Part shown: positions 1 to 8,033 of the stretch, piece after piece
Position numbering within the stretch: the stretch's first letter is position 1
How the letters are laid out: each line of letters starts with the position of its first letter
NCBI RefSeq assembly: GCF_004570845.1
Contig: NZ_SPQZ01000001.1
Span: 62,001-126,000, forward strand
From: Orlajensenia leifsoniae
Lineage (GTDB): Bacteria; Actinomycetota; Actinomycetes; Actinomycetales; Microbacteriaceae
Direction: 5' to 3'
DNA: 64,000 bases
Position numbers and translations under genes: made by a program
The notes under the pieces: generated by a model
Told to the model about the DNA's origin: nothing
Database searches by the model: none
The model's input: the letters and a program-made list of their open reading frames with translations, nothing else

Positions 1-439
1 CGTGCAGTTGCGCCGACGATCCGGCATCGGTGTCGCCCTGCGCGAGCTCGGGGAGCAGAGCTGTCAGTGCGGGGCGACCGGGGCCGGCCGCATTCATGAC
101 GGCCTCGGCGCCGACCTCGGCGATGAGACTGCGCAGCACGTCTTTGACGGGCGCGTACGGCGCCGCGACAGTGCCCAGATCGACGGACTGGCCGCGGAGG
201 ACGAGAACCTCGGGCGGAACCGATGCGGTGAACTCTGCCAGCAGGCGGGTCTTGCCGATGCCGGCCTCGCCGCCGATCACGGCGGTGCGGGGCACGCCGT
301 CGGCCACGGCCTCGAGGAGCCCCCGAAGCCGCTCGAGATCACCTTCACGCCCGACCATCTGCGGGCTCGACATCGACGCCGGCACCATTCGATCGTGCCA
401 CGGACCGCCGACATCCGTCAGTCGGGAGAAGGACGTCAT
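1..439 (-). CDS. ATPase-domain transcriptional regulator, N-terminal part (LuxR/LAL-like)
   Basis: The gene runs off the left edge; 146 N-terminal codons are visible. A Walker A motif, GGEAGIGKTR, lies near residue 60 and follows the VGRE-type lead-in typical of large AAA/STAND regulators. These use ATP binding to gate a DNA-binding domain, usually a C-terminal LuxR helix-turn-helix, which is outside the window. The ATG at 439 overlaps the stop of the upstream small gene as ATGA, so the two are coupled. Downstream ATGs at codons 18 and 23 are alternative starts. The family is a confident call; the LuxR class is inferred from family resemblance, and the regulated pathway is unknown. Confidence 0.75.
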   Translation of the reverse strand, partial: MTSFSRLTDVGGPWHDRMVPASMSSPQMVGREGDLERLRGLLEAVADGVPRTAVIGGEAGIGKTRLLAEFTASVPPEVLVLRGQSVDLGTVAAPYAPVKDVLRSLIAEVGAEAVMNAAGPGRPALTALLPELAQGDTDAGSSAQLH

Positions 440-642
440 CTGTGGGCCAGGCGCGCCGGCTGCCCCTTCCCGTGGCCGAACAACTGCGCCCAGGCCGGGT
501 GGCGGCGAACGGGCCCGGTATCGTCGTCGGATTCCGTCGCGTCGTCCTCCGCCCGGCGTCGCCGTTCGAGCCACTGGGTTGCCGAGGTCGACTCGTGGCG
601 GTGGAGCGTCTCTGCCATGTACTGAGCTGCGAACTGCATCAT
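436..642 (-). CDS. Small unknown protein coupled to the ATPase regulator
   Basis: This frame encodes a 68-residue, Arg/Glu/Asp-rich soluble protein that I do not recognise. Support for translation is a GGAGG ribosome site just before two consecutive ATG codons (642 and 639; the second has better spacing). Its TGA also overlaps the ATG of the regulator gene. No membrane segment or signal peptide is visible. Coupling suggests a modulator or co-expressed partner of the regulator, but that is inference from position only. Confidence 0.55.
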   Translation of the reverse strand: MMQFAAQYMAETLHRHESTSATQWLERRRRAEDDATESDDDTGPVRRHPAWAQLFGHGKGQPARLAHR

Positions 643-904
643 GTGCCTCCTGGATTCGATGGATCCAGCGTGCTCGCTGAGCACCCTCGCGAGGATCGGG
701 CGGATGCCCTAGATCGGGCGTGCGGGTACCTCAGATCCGGCCGCAGGGCGAGTTCCACAGTCCCGCTCGCTGAGGGACGGGAGCGTAGCGAGCGCCCCGA
801 AGCGAAGGGAGCTGCTCTCCTCCACGGTGCAGCACTCCCCGCCGTCGTCCTCACCATGCACGCTGCCTGCACATGCGCCGTGTTCGATCGACGATCCTGA
901 TCCG
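643..904. other. Divergent intergenic region
   Basis: This gap separates the leftward regulator pair from the rightward GIY-YIG gene and should hold both promoters. It contains one copy of the dispersed hairpin-type repeat at 768-804. I see no convincing coding frame in it. Confidence 0.5.
768..804 (+). repeat. Dispersed element, divergent copy
   Basis: The copy has the same outer flanks as the other copies, CGCTGAGG on the left and CGAAGCG on the right, around a different and longer core. It also takes part in an inverted repeat, GCTCGCT...AGCGAGC. Unlike the other copies it does not follow a stop codon in sense orientation. Confidence 0.5.
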
Positions 905-1180
905 ATGCCGTTCATGTACATCCTCGAGTGCGCCGACACCACGTTCTATACGGGAAGTACGTGGAATCTGCGCAAACGCATGAACGAGCACTACGCCGGT
1001 ATCGGCGCGGTCTACACGTCTCGACGGATGCCGGTGAAACTCCTGTACTTCGAGGAGTACGAGCGGATGGATGAGGCCTACGGACGGGAGAAGACCATCC
1101 ACGGGTGGAGCCACGCGCGCAAGCGCTACCTCATCAGCACCGGCCGCGGGGTACGCGTCACGGATGACATGTCATTCTGA
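905..1180 (+). CDS. GIY-YIG nuclease family protein (YhbQ/UPF0213-like)
   Basis: The product has 91 residues. The GIY-YIG core is degenerate at its first half, MYILECAD, followed by FYTGST, an RKR segment with a conserved Arg, and a late Glu in GREKTIHGW. Single-domain proteins of this family are about 90-100 residues, so the gene is full length. YhbQ-type members are reported to nick or cleave DNA and are tied to DNA damage tolerance. The ATG at 905 places the MYIL strand at the N-terminus as in relatives; an upstream in-frame start would add a low-complexity tail. The gene stands alone. Confidence 0.85.
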   Translation: MPFMYILECADTTFYTGSTWNLRKRMNEHYAGIGAVYTSRRMPVKLLYFEEYERMDEAYGREKTIHGWSHARKRYLISTGRGVRVTDDMSF

Positions 1181-1202
1181 GGGGGACGCGTGTCATTGGC
1201 CC

Positions 1203-1681
1203 GCTGAAGCCCTCGAGTCGGCGCCGGCCCCTCCGCTTCGGCGGCGACTTCGTCGCTGCCTCTGCGAGCGGGTAGGTCAGCGCGATAGCCCTCCACTTCG
1301 GCGGCGACTCCGTCGCTGCCTCTGCGAGCGGGAGTGGGCGCGCCGGCTCGCAAACCCGCCGGCAGAGCCACAGACGCGCAGCGGCTGCGGCGAAGCCCTC
1401 GAGTCGGCGCAGGTCCCTCCGCTTCGGCGGCGACTCCGTCGCTGCCTCTGCGAGCGGGAGGTCAGCGCGATTGCCCTCCACTTCGGCGGCGACTTCGTCG
1501 CTGCCTCTGCGAGCGGGAAGGTCAGCGGGATAGCCCTCCACTTCGGCGGCGACTTCGTCGCTGCCTCTGCGAGCGGGTAGGTCAGCGCGATAGCCCTCCG
1601 CTTCGGCGGCGACTTCGTCGCTGCCTCTGCGAGCGGGGGTGGGCGACGGGTTCGTCACTGCCTCTGCGTCCGGGCCTCGGC
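1203..1681 (-). repeat. 60-bp tandem repeat array after the helicase gene
   Basis: Six close copies of a unit begin near 1234, 1294, 1420, 1479, 1539 and 1599, giving spacings of 60, 126, 59, 60 and 60 bp. A seventh, degraded copy lies at about 1653-1681. In the sense of the leftward helicase gene each unit has the flanks GCAGAGGC and CGAAGCG around a hairpin GCGAC-GAA-GTCGC (GGA loop in some copies). A block starting AAGCCCTCGAGTCGGCGC occurs at about 1206 and 1393, so part of the array was duplicated as a 186-bp block. The 60-bp period leaves all frames open, but I regard this as noncoding. Confidence 0.9.
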
Positions 1682-1704
1682 GAGCGGAGCCGCGGCGGGC
1701 CGGG

Positions 1705-4215
1705 CTAGGCCGGGCCGACCCTGGTGACCCTGATGACGGCCTCGCCGGCGTCGTCGGAGGCGTCGAGGTCGACCGTCGCCTCGATAGCCCAGTCGTGGTC
1801 GCCGTCGGGGTCGTAGAAGATCTGGCGGGCCGTCCACACTCGGGTGCTCTCGTCGAGCACGAGCAGCGCCGAGCTGCGGGCGTCGGGACCGATGCCGATC
1901 GCGTCGTACTCGGTGAAGTAGCCGTCGAGGGCCTGCGTCCAGGCCGCGGCATCGAAGCCGTGCGCGGCGTCGAGTTCCTCGAGCGCCGGATAGTCCTCGC
2001 GGGCCGCCAGCTGCACCCGACGGAACAGCTCGTTGCGCACCAGCACGCGGAAGGCGCGGATGTTCGTGGTGAGGCGGCTGGGCGCCGGCGGCACGACGGC
2101 CGTCTCGAGCGCGTGGTGGGCAGCGGCATCCGGGTGCGCCAGTTCGTTCCACTCGTCGAGCAGGCTCGAGTCGACCTGGCGCACCAGCTCGCCGAGCCAC
2201 TCGATGAGGTCGGTCAGGTCTTCGGTGCGCAGGTCGAGGGGAATGGTCTGCCGCGCGGTGCGGTAGGCGTCGGAGAGGTAGCGCAGCACGACCCCCTCGG
2301 AGCGCGCCAGCTTGTAGAACGCGATGAACTCGCCGAACGACATCGCCCGCTCGTACATGTCGCGCACGACCGACTTGGGGCTGAGCGCGAAGTCGCGCAC
2401 CCACGGCTGCACGGCGGCGTAGGTCTCGTAGGCGGCGTCGAGGAGCTCGGCGAGGGGCTGCGGATGCGTGATGCCCTCGAGCAGCTCCATGCGCTCCTCG
2501 TACTCGATGCCCTCGGACTTCATGGCGGCGACGGCCTCGCCGCGCGCGACGAACTGCTGCTGCGAGAGGATCGCGCGCGGGTCGTCGAGCGTCGACTCCA
2601 GCACCGAGATGATGTCGAGCGCGTAGCTCGGCGACTCGGGCTCGATGAGTTCGAACGCCTCCAGAGCGAACGGCGACAGTGGCTGGTTGAGCGCGAAGTT
2701 GGGCTCGAGATCGACGGCGAGGCGGATGACGTCGCCATCCTGCGTGACGATCCCGGATGCCCGCAGCGTGCGGTAGATGCCGAGCGCGCGCCGGGCCAGT
2801 TCGAGCTGGCGTTTCCACGGCTCGTGGTTGTCGAATACCAGAGTGTGCACGTTCGCGTACACGTCTCCCCCGCGGGCGATCACGTTGATCAGCATCGCGC
2901 TGGTGATCTGCATGTGGGAGCGCAGGGCCTCGGGCTCGGCGTCGATGAGCTTGCGGAACGACGGCTCGCCCCACGACACGAAGCCGTCGGGCGCCTTCTT
3001 GCGGATGATCTTGCGCTTCTTCTTCGGGTCGTCGCCGGCCTTCTCGATGGCCTTGAGGTTCTCGGACTCGTGCTCCGGTGCCTGCGCCACCACGGTGCCG
3101 GTGGTGTCGTAGCCGGCGCGGCCGGCCCGCCCCGCGATCTGGTGGAACTCGCGGGCGCTAAGCTGCCGCATCCGTTGGCCGTCGTACTTCGTGAGAGCCG
3201 TGAGCAGCACCGTGCGGATGGGCACGTTGATGCCGACCCCGAGGGTGTCCGTGCCGCAGATGACGCGCAGCATGCCGCGCTGGGCGAGGGTCTCGACGAG
3301 TCGGCGGTACTTGGGCAGCATGCCGGCGTGATGCACGCCGATGCCCATGCGGATGAGCCGTGACAGGGTCTTGCCGAACGCCGTGGTGAAGCGGAACTCG
3401 GCGATGAGCTCGGCGATCTCGTCGCGCTGCTCCCGGCTGGCGATCTTCGCGCTCGCGAGCGCCTGCGCCCGCTCCAGCGCCGAGGCCTGCGAGAAGTGCA
3501 CGATGTACACCGGCGCGCGGTTCGTCTGCAGCAGGTCGTCGATGGTCTCGTGCACCGGCGTGGTCTCGTAGTAGTAGCTGAGCGGCACCGGGCGTTCCAC
3601 TCCGGTGACGGATGCCGTGTCGCGGTCGGTGCGCCGGGTGAGGTCGTCGGCGATCTCGGTCGTGTCGCCGAGCGTGGCCGACATCAGCACGAACTGGGCA
3701 CGGGAGAGCAGCAGCAGCGGCACCTGCCAGGCCCAGCCACGGTCCTGGTCGGCGTAGAAGTGGAACTCGTCCATGATGACGACGTCGGCCTCGGTGTCGC
3801 TGCCGTGCCGCAGTGCCTGGTTCGCGAGGATCTCGGCGGTGCAGCAGATGATGGGCGCGTCGGGGTTCACGGCCGAGTCGCCGGTCATCATGCCCACGTT
3901 CTCCGCGCCGAAGGTGTCGACGAGGGCGAAGAACTTCTCACTCACCAGAGCCTTGATCGGGGCCGTGTAGAAGGAGCGCCTGCCCGAGGCCATCGCCGCG
4001 AAGTGGGCACCGACCGCCACGAGCGACTTCCCGGTTCCCGTCGGAGTCGAGAGGATGAGGTTCGCTCCCGAGACGATCTCGATGAGCGCCTCCTCCTGGG
4101 CGGGGTAGAGGCTGAGGCCGGTGTCGGCCACCCATCCCTCGAACGCCTCGAAGATCACGTCGGCATCCGTCGACTCCGGAAGGCGATCGAGGAGGGGACG
4201 CGCATCGGAGCTCAT
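1705..4215 (-). CDS. Ski2-like DEAD/DEAH-box helicase with DUF3516-type C-terminus
   Basis: The protein has 836 residues, an actinobacterial superfamily 2 helicase thought to remodel RNA. Visible motifs are Walker A STPTGTGKS (56-64), motif II DEFH (149-152), SATLGD, HHAGMLP, GVGINVP and the arginine-finger motif QIAGRAGRAG. The last ~350 residues match the DUF3516-type tail seen in actinobacterial members. A lysine-rich insert, KKKRK, follows the helicase core and could contact nucleic acid. The ATG at 4215 follows a TAGGAT box (4224-4229, minus strand) by 8 nt, suggesting a leaderless transcript. The 60-bp repeat array lies just downstream of the stop codon. Confidence 0.92.
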   Translation of the reverse strand: MSSDARPLLDRLPESTDADVIFEAFEGWVADTGLSLYPAQEEALIEIVSGANLILSTPTGTGKSLVAVGAHFAAMASGRRSFYTAPIKALVSEKFFALVDTFGAENVGMMTGDSAVNPDAPIICCTAEILANQALRHGSDTEADVVIMDEFHFYADQDRGWAWQVPLLLLSRAQFVLMSATLGDTTEIADDLTRRTDRDTASVTGVERPVPLSYYYETTPVHETIDDLLQTNRAPVYIVHFSQASALERAQALASAKIASREQRDEIAELIAEFRFTTAFGKTLSRLIRMGIGVHHAGMLPKYRRLVETLAQRGMLRVICGTDTLGVGINVPIRTVLLTALTKYDGQRMRQLSAREFHQIAGRAGRAGYDTTGTVVAQAPEHESENLKAIEKAGDDPKKKRKIIRKKAPDGFVSWGEPSFRKLIDAEPEALRSHMQITSAMLINVIARGGDVYANVHTLVFDNHEPWKRQLELARRALGIYRTLRASGIVTQDGDVIRLAVDLEPNFALNQPLSPFALEAFELIEPESPSYALDIISVLESTLDDPRAILSQQQFVARGEAVAAMKSEGIEYEERMELLEGITHPQPLAELLDAAYETYAAVQPWVRDFALSPKSVVRDMYERAMSFGEFIAFYKLARSEGVVLRYLSDAYRTARQTIPLDLRTEDLTDLIEWLGELVRQVDSSLLDEWNELAHPDAAAHHALETAVVPPAPSRLTTNIRAFRVLVRNELFRRVQLAAREDYPALEELDAAHGFDAAAWTQALDGYFTEYDAIGIGPDARSSALLVLDESTRVWTARQIFYDPDGDHDWAIEATVDLDASDDAGEAVIRVTRVGPA

Positions 4216-4274
4216 GATGATCGATCCTACGGTCGCGGCACGCAGGGCCCCGGTGCCGGAGTACGATGCTGCCC

Positions 4275-4775
4275 ATGGCGAGCGGGCGACGCTCCAGGAA
4301 CACGATCATCACGATCGTCGCCGCGGTCCTCACCGGGGCACTGGTGCTCGTGGTGTGGATCGTGGTCATGAACACGCGCCCCGACACCCCCACCACCCTC
4401 GCCGGCGTGAAGGCCGAGGTCATGGCCGTGGTCGATGAGATCCATGACATGGTGCCTGCGGCATCCGTCGTCGACACCCTCGACGAGAGCGAGACCGTCG
4501 ACTGCGTACGCAGTGGCGCTCGGAAGGTGCGTCTGCGACACGTGATCACGGTGCCGGCCGACTTCGACAGGCGGCAGTGGATGCTCGACCTCGAGGAGAC
4601 CTTCCGCGGGCGCGAGGGCTGGGCGTCGGACTTCGAACAGCTCACCCAGCAGGCCGACGCCCAGGTGCGGCTGGTCACTCCCCAGACCATCATCGTCAGC
4701 GTCGTCGCGACGGCCGACACGGGGGTTCCCCATGTCACGATCCTGAGCACCACCCGCTGCACCGAACCCGGGTGA
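4275..4775 (+). CDS. Unknown protein with one N-terminal membrane helix
   Basis: The product has 166 residues: a basic N-terminus (GRRSRN), one transmembrane segment at about 10-32, then an extracytoplasmic domain with two cysteines (near 77 and 161) that could form a disulfide. No known domain is recognised. The start was chosen because a TACGAT box at 4262-4267 ends 7 nt before the ATG at 4275, as expected for leaderless mRNA; an ATG at 4266 would overlap that box. It is divergent from the helicase gene, sharing a very short promoter region. Confidence 0.7.
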   Translation: MASGRRSRNTIITIVAAVLTGALVLVVWIVVMNTRPDTPTTLAGVKAEVMAVVDEIHDMVPAASVVDTLDESETVDCVRSGARKVRLRHVITVPADFDRRQWMLDLEETFRGREGWASDFEQLTQQADAQVRLVTPQTIIVSVVATADTGVPHVTILSTTRCTEPG

Positions 4776-4876
4776 CCCCGATCGCCCCAATCCGACCGGC
4801 CGACACACGACGAAATCCCGTTAACGTGCGTGTCACACGGCGTGCGTACTGTGTGAGCAAGGGGAGGGATATTCAG

Positions 4877-5221
4877 ATGTGGGAAGCACCGCTGGAACCG
4901 TTGCTGCTGGAGCAGTTGCGCAACGAGGCACGCGACGAGCTGTCGGCCGTCATCGAGATCAAGTGCCGTCAGGGCGAGGACCCGTGGGACTTCCTTCCCG
5001 ACCTGCCCTCGGTCGACGAGCAGGTCGTGGCGACCATCCGCGCCGAGCGCCTGGCCGACGCCCGTCTCACCAGTGAGCGCGCCCGCGCCCACCACCCGGC
5101 GTCGCCGCGCGGTGCGGCCGAAGCCTTCGAGTACAAGCTGCTGCGCTCCATCGCCCTCGAGCATCCGGAGCTCTCCACGGCCGTCTGGGGCGTGCTCGCC
5201 CGTCTGCCGCACGCGGCCTAG
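4877..5221 (+). CDS. Unknown small soluble protein
   Basis: The product has 114 residues and is rich in Glu, Leu and Arg, probably helical. Two acidic helices flank a segment with WDFLPDLPS; no membrane segment or known domain is recognised. The ATG at 4877 is preceded by a strong GGGGAGGG ribosome site. A TACTGT box at 4847-4852 predicts a transcript with a leader of about 17 nt, unlike the leaderless neighbours. It converges on the monooxygenase operon, separated by a short repeat. Confidence 0.65.
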   Translation: MWEAPLEPLLLEQLRNEARDELSAVIEIKCRQGEDPWDFLPDLPSVDEQVVATIRAERLADARLTSERARAHHPASPRGAAEAFEYKLLRSIALEHPELSTAVWGVLARLPHAA

Positions 5222-5289
5222 CTCCGCCGCGACGCAGCTCAGCCGCAACGCAGCTCAGGGGCTAACGCAGCTCAGGCGCGACGCAGCTC
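5222..5289 (-). repeat. Four 16-17-bp repeats at the 3' end of the monooxygenase gene
   Basis: Read on the minus strand, four units beginning GAGCTGCGT follow one another. The first unit lies inside the end of the coding sequence and contains its TGA. The last codons of the gene appear to have been duplicated into the downstream spacer, probably by replication slippage. Confidence 0.8.
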
Positions 5290-6705
5290 GGCCTGTGCGG
5301 CGCGTGCCTCGCGCGCCGCCGCGTGCAGGTTCGCCGGCCGCTCGAGGCCGAGGTGCTCGCGCAGGGTGCGACCTGCGTACGCCTCCCGGAACAGCCCGCG
5401 GCGCTGGAGTTCCGGGATCACGAGCGTCGTGAACGCCTCGAACTGATCGCCGTGGAAGGCCGTGAGCACGTTGAAGCCGTCGACGGCGCCGGCCTCGAAC
5501 CACTCCTGCAGGTGATCGGCGACGGTGCCTGCGTCGCCGACGATGGCCGCGCTCGGCACCAGGTGCGTCGCCAGCAGGTGGCGCAGCGTGATCGGCCTCT
5601 CGCTGTCGCCGATGCGGCGGCCCGTGCGCACGGCCACCAGCTCGATGAGGTGCTGACCCAGGTCGCTGAACCTCTCGGCGAGCCGGCGGGTCACGACGGC
5701 GTCGAGAGCCTGCGGACCGAGAGCGACGCCGACGGCCTGCGACAGGGCACGGATGCCGCGGCCCGCCGGGAAGTCCGGTGAGAGGGAGAGGGCCGAGCCG
5801 TCGTCGAGCGGAACCAGGGCGAGCAGCTGGTCGAAGATCGCCCACGCCTCCTCCTGCGTGCTGGCGACGACGGGGAGCACCGGCGAGATGATGCGGAGCT
5901 CGTCGGCCGCGCGGCCGGCCGCCACGGTCTGACGGCGCAACTCACTGCTCAACTGCACGCCCTCGGCGAGGGTCGGCACGGCGACGAGGGCGACATCCGC
6001 CGTCGCGGCAGCGAGTTGGCGCGAGCGCAGCGCCGTGCCGGCGTGCACGATCGGCAGGTGGCCCTGCACCGGTCGCACCACGTTCAGGGCACCGGCCACG
6101 CGCACGTGCTCGCCGTTGTAGTCGGCGCTGTGCAGCCGCGTCGGGTCGATGAGCCGGCCTGTCGCGCGATCGTGCACGAAGGCGTCGTCCTCCCAGCTGT
6201 CCCAGAGCAGGCGCAGCGCCTCGATGAACTCCGTCGCCTGGTCGTAGCGGTGCTCGTTGCCCCAGTGCGCGTCGCGGCCGTGGTTGCCTGCCGCCCGCGG
6301 CTCGGCTCCGGTCACGAGGTTGAGGCCGGCACGACCGGAACTCAGGGCGTCGACGGATGCCGTGGCCCGAGCCAGCGTGTACGGATCGCTGTAGGTGGTG
6401 TTCGCCGTGGCGATCAGGCCGATGCGCCGCGTGATGCCGGCGAGGTAGGTGATCGCCGAGAGCGGGTCGATGCGCGCCAGCAGGTACGGATCCCGCACCT
6501 CGAGGTCGCTGCCCGTCGCCAGCCAGTCGCCGAAGAAGAGGTAGTCGAGGTGGGCGGCTTCAGCCAGCTTCGCCGTGCGGCGGAGCACCGCCGTATCGGT
6601 GCGCGGGTCGGCGTGCGCACCGGGGATGCGCCAGCCCGACGGGTAGGCGCCGAGGGCTCTCACCATCGCTCCGATGATGATGTGCTCCCTGGCCGGGGTG
6701 GTCAT
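5272..6705 (-). CDS. LLM-class FMNH2-dependent monooxygenase (NtaA/SnaA/DszA family)
   Basis: The product has 477 residues, a TIM-barrel flavin-dependent monooxygenase. Family signatures include DYLFFGDW near the N-terminus, the ARATASVDALSSGRAGLNLVTG region and the YDQATEF segment. Such enzymes use FMNH2 supplied by a partner reductase to cleave C-S or C-N bonds in sulfonates, sulfones or aminocarboxylates. It is the last gene of a three-gene operon; its ATG overlaps the TGA of the PLP-enzyme gene (TGATG), and the FMN reductase is the first gene. The substrate is unknown; organosulfur use is inferred from the neighbours. A much longer upstream in-frame extension is rejected because it overlaps the PLP gene. 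Confidence 0.88.
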   Translation of the reverse strand: MTTPAREHIIIGAMVRALGAYPSGWRIPGAHADPRTDTAVLRRTAKLAEAAHLDYLFFGDWLATGSDLEVRDPYLLARIDPLSAITYLAGITRRIGLIATANTTYSDPYTLARATASVDALSSGRAGLNLVTGAEPRAAGNHGRDAHWGNEHRYDQATEFIEALRLLWDSWEDDAFVHDRATGRLIDPTRLHSADYNGEHVRVAGALNVVRPVQGHLPIVHAGTALRSRQLAAATADVALVAVPTLAEGVQLSSELRRQTVAAGRAADELRIISPVLPVVASTQEEAWAIFDQLLALVPLDDGSALSLSPDFPAGRGIRALSQAVGVALGPQALDAVVTRRLAERFSDLGQHLIELVAVRTGRRIGDSERPITLRHLLATHLVPSAAIVGDAGTVADHLQEWFEAGAVDGFNVLTAFHGDQFEAFTTLVIPELQRRGLFREAYAGRTLREHLGLERPANLHAAAREARAAQAELRRA

Positions 6706-8033
6706 CAGGCGGCGCACCCGAATCGAACGGCGGATCCGCCGAGGACCGGCGCCCAGTCGGGCCGGGGACGGGGGTCGTCCACCGGTGCCCACTGGCCGCC
6801 GACGAATTCGTACCGCCAGGCCGGGCCGCTGGTGAGGAACAGCGTGAGCGCTCCGAGCAGGGCGTCGACGTCGGCCTCCGTCGATCCGACGCCGAAGCTC
6901 GCGCGCAGTGCCGGCCCGTCGATGCCGAGCTTGGCGAGCAGCGGATGCGCGCAGAAGCGCCCGTCGCGCACGCCGATGCCGTGCTCCGCCGACAGGTAGG
7001 CGGCCACGAGGCGCGCATCCGTACCATCGATCGAGAACGACACCACGCCCACGGCGTCGGCGCTGTCGCTGAAGATGCGGTGGGGGTGCACGCCGGGCAG
7101 CGCCTCGAGTCCGGTGATGAGACGGGTGCGGAGTGCGCGGTCGTGGTCGGCCCAGGCGTCGGCATCGAGCCGTCCGATCTCGCTGACGGCGCGGGCCAGC
7201 GCTGCGACGCCGACGACGTTCGGCGAGCCCGCCTCGTGCCGCGCGGGGGCCGGATGCCACGTGGCACCGTGCAGGGTGACCTCGGCCACCGCTCCCCCGC
7301 CCTGCAGCAGCGGCGGAGCGACGTCGAGCCAGTCCTTGCGGCCGACGAGCACGCCGGCGCCGAACGGCGCGTAGATCTTGTGGCCTGAGAAGGCCAGGTA
7401 GTCGATGCCGTCGCGCAGCAGGTCGACGCGGCGGTGAGGAACCAGCTGGGCGCCGTCGACGGCGAGTCGGGCACCGCGGCGATGCGCGATCGTGGCGATG
7501 GCCCGCAACGGCAGGGTCTCGCCGGTGACGTTGCTCGCGCCGGTGACCGTCACAAGGGCGGCAGGCCGGGCGGCGAGTTCGGCATCGAGGCGCTCGAGGG
7601 TCTCGGCGACGGTGTCGGCGGAGAGCACGATGCGGCCGGAGCCGCGCTGCCACGGCAGCAGATTGGCGTGGTGCTCGATGTCGAGCAGCACGGTCTCGCC
7701 CGGAACGGCGCTGGCGAGCAGGCCGAGCGCTTCCGTGGTGTTGCGGGTGAAGACGACGACATCGTTCTCACGGGCGTTGACGAACCCTCCGACGATGCCG
7801 CGTGCGCTCTCGTAGACGCTGGTCGAGACCTGCGACGCGTAGCCGGCACCGCGGTGCACGCTGGCGTAGAGCGGCAGCAGTTCGGCGACATGCTCGGCGA
7901 CGGCCGTGAGGGCCGGGGCGCTCGCTGCCTGGTCGAGGTTGACGTAGCGGCTCTCGCCACCCGTCACCAACGGCACGCGCAGGGAGGAGCCGACGACGCC
8001 CAGCAGCGACCTGTCGGCGACCGTCACCGTCAT
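6705..8033 (-). CDS. Aminotransferase class V / cysteine-desulfurase-like PLP enzyme
   Basis: The product has 442 residues. The PLP-lysine motif is SGHKIYAPFGAGVL, with the preceding DGAQLVPHR and a GASNVTGE cofactor region. A cysteine in GRFCAHPLL lies near the place of the catalytic Cys of SufS/CsdA-type desulfurases. It would take sulfur from cysteine or a related thiol compound, or cleave a C-S or C-N bond in a scavenged metabolite; the exact reaction is not readable. The start is the ATG at 8033, which overlaps the TGA of the FMN reductase gene (TGATG); a GTG one codon upstream is less likely. Coupling to the reductase and monooxygenase suggests one sulfur-acquisition pathway. Confidence 0.85.
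   Translation of the reverse strand: MTVTVADRSLLGVVGSSLRVPLVTGGESRYVNLDQAASAPALTAVAEHVAELLPLYASVHRGAGYASQVSTSVYESARGIVGGFVNARENDVVVFTRNTTEALGLLASAVPGETVLLDIEHHANLLPWQRGSGRIVLSADTVAETLERLDAELAARPAALVTVTGASNVTGETLPLRAIATIAHRRGARLAVDGAQLVPHRRVDLLRDGIDYLAFSGHKIYAPFGAGVLVGRKDWLDVAPPLLQGGGAVAEVTLHGATWHPAPARHEAGSPNVVGVAALARAVSEIGRLDADAWADHDRALRTRLITGLEALPGVHPHRIFSDSADAVGVVSFSIDGTDARLVAAYLSAEHGIGVRDGRFCAHPLLAKLGIDGPALRASFGVGSTEADVDALLGALTLFLTSGPAWRYEFVGGQWAPVDDPRPRPDWAPVLGGSAVRFGCAA

Noticed and set aside
1071-1580. Open frames reading through the 60-bp array
   Set aside because: A 60-bp unit keeps every frame open; the products are simple repeats with no start signals.
1203-1681. The array as a CRISPR
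   Set aside because: Copies are nearly continuous, without unique spacers of constant size, and no cas genes are near.
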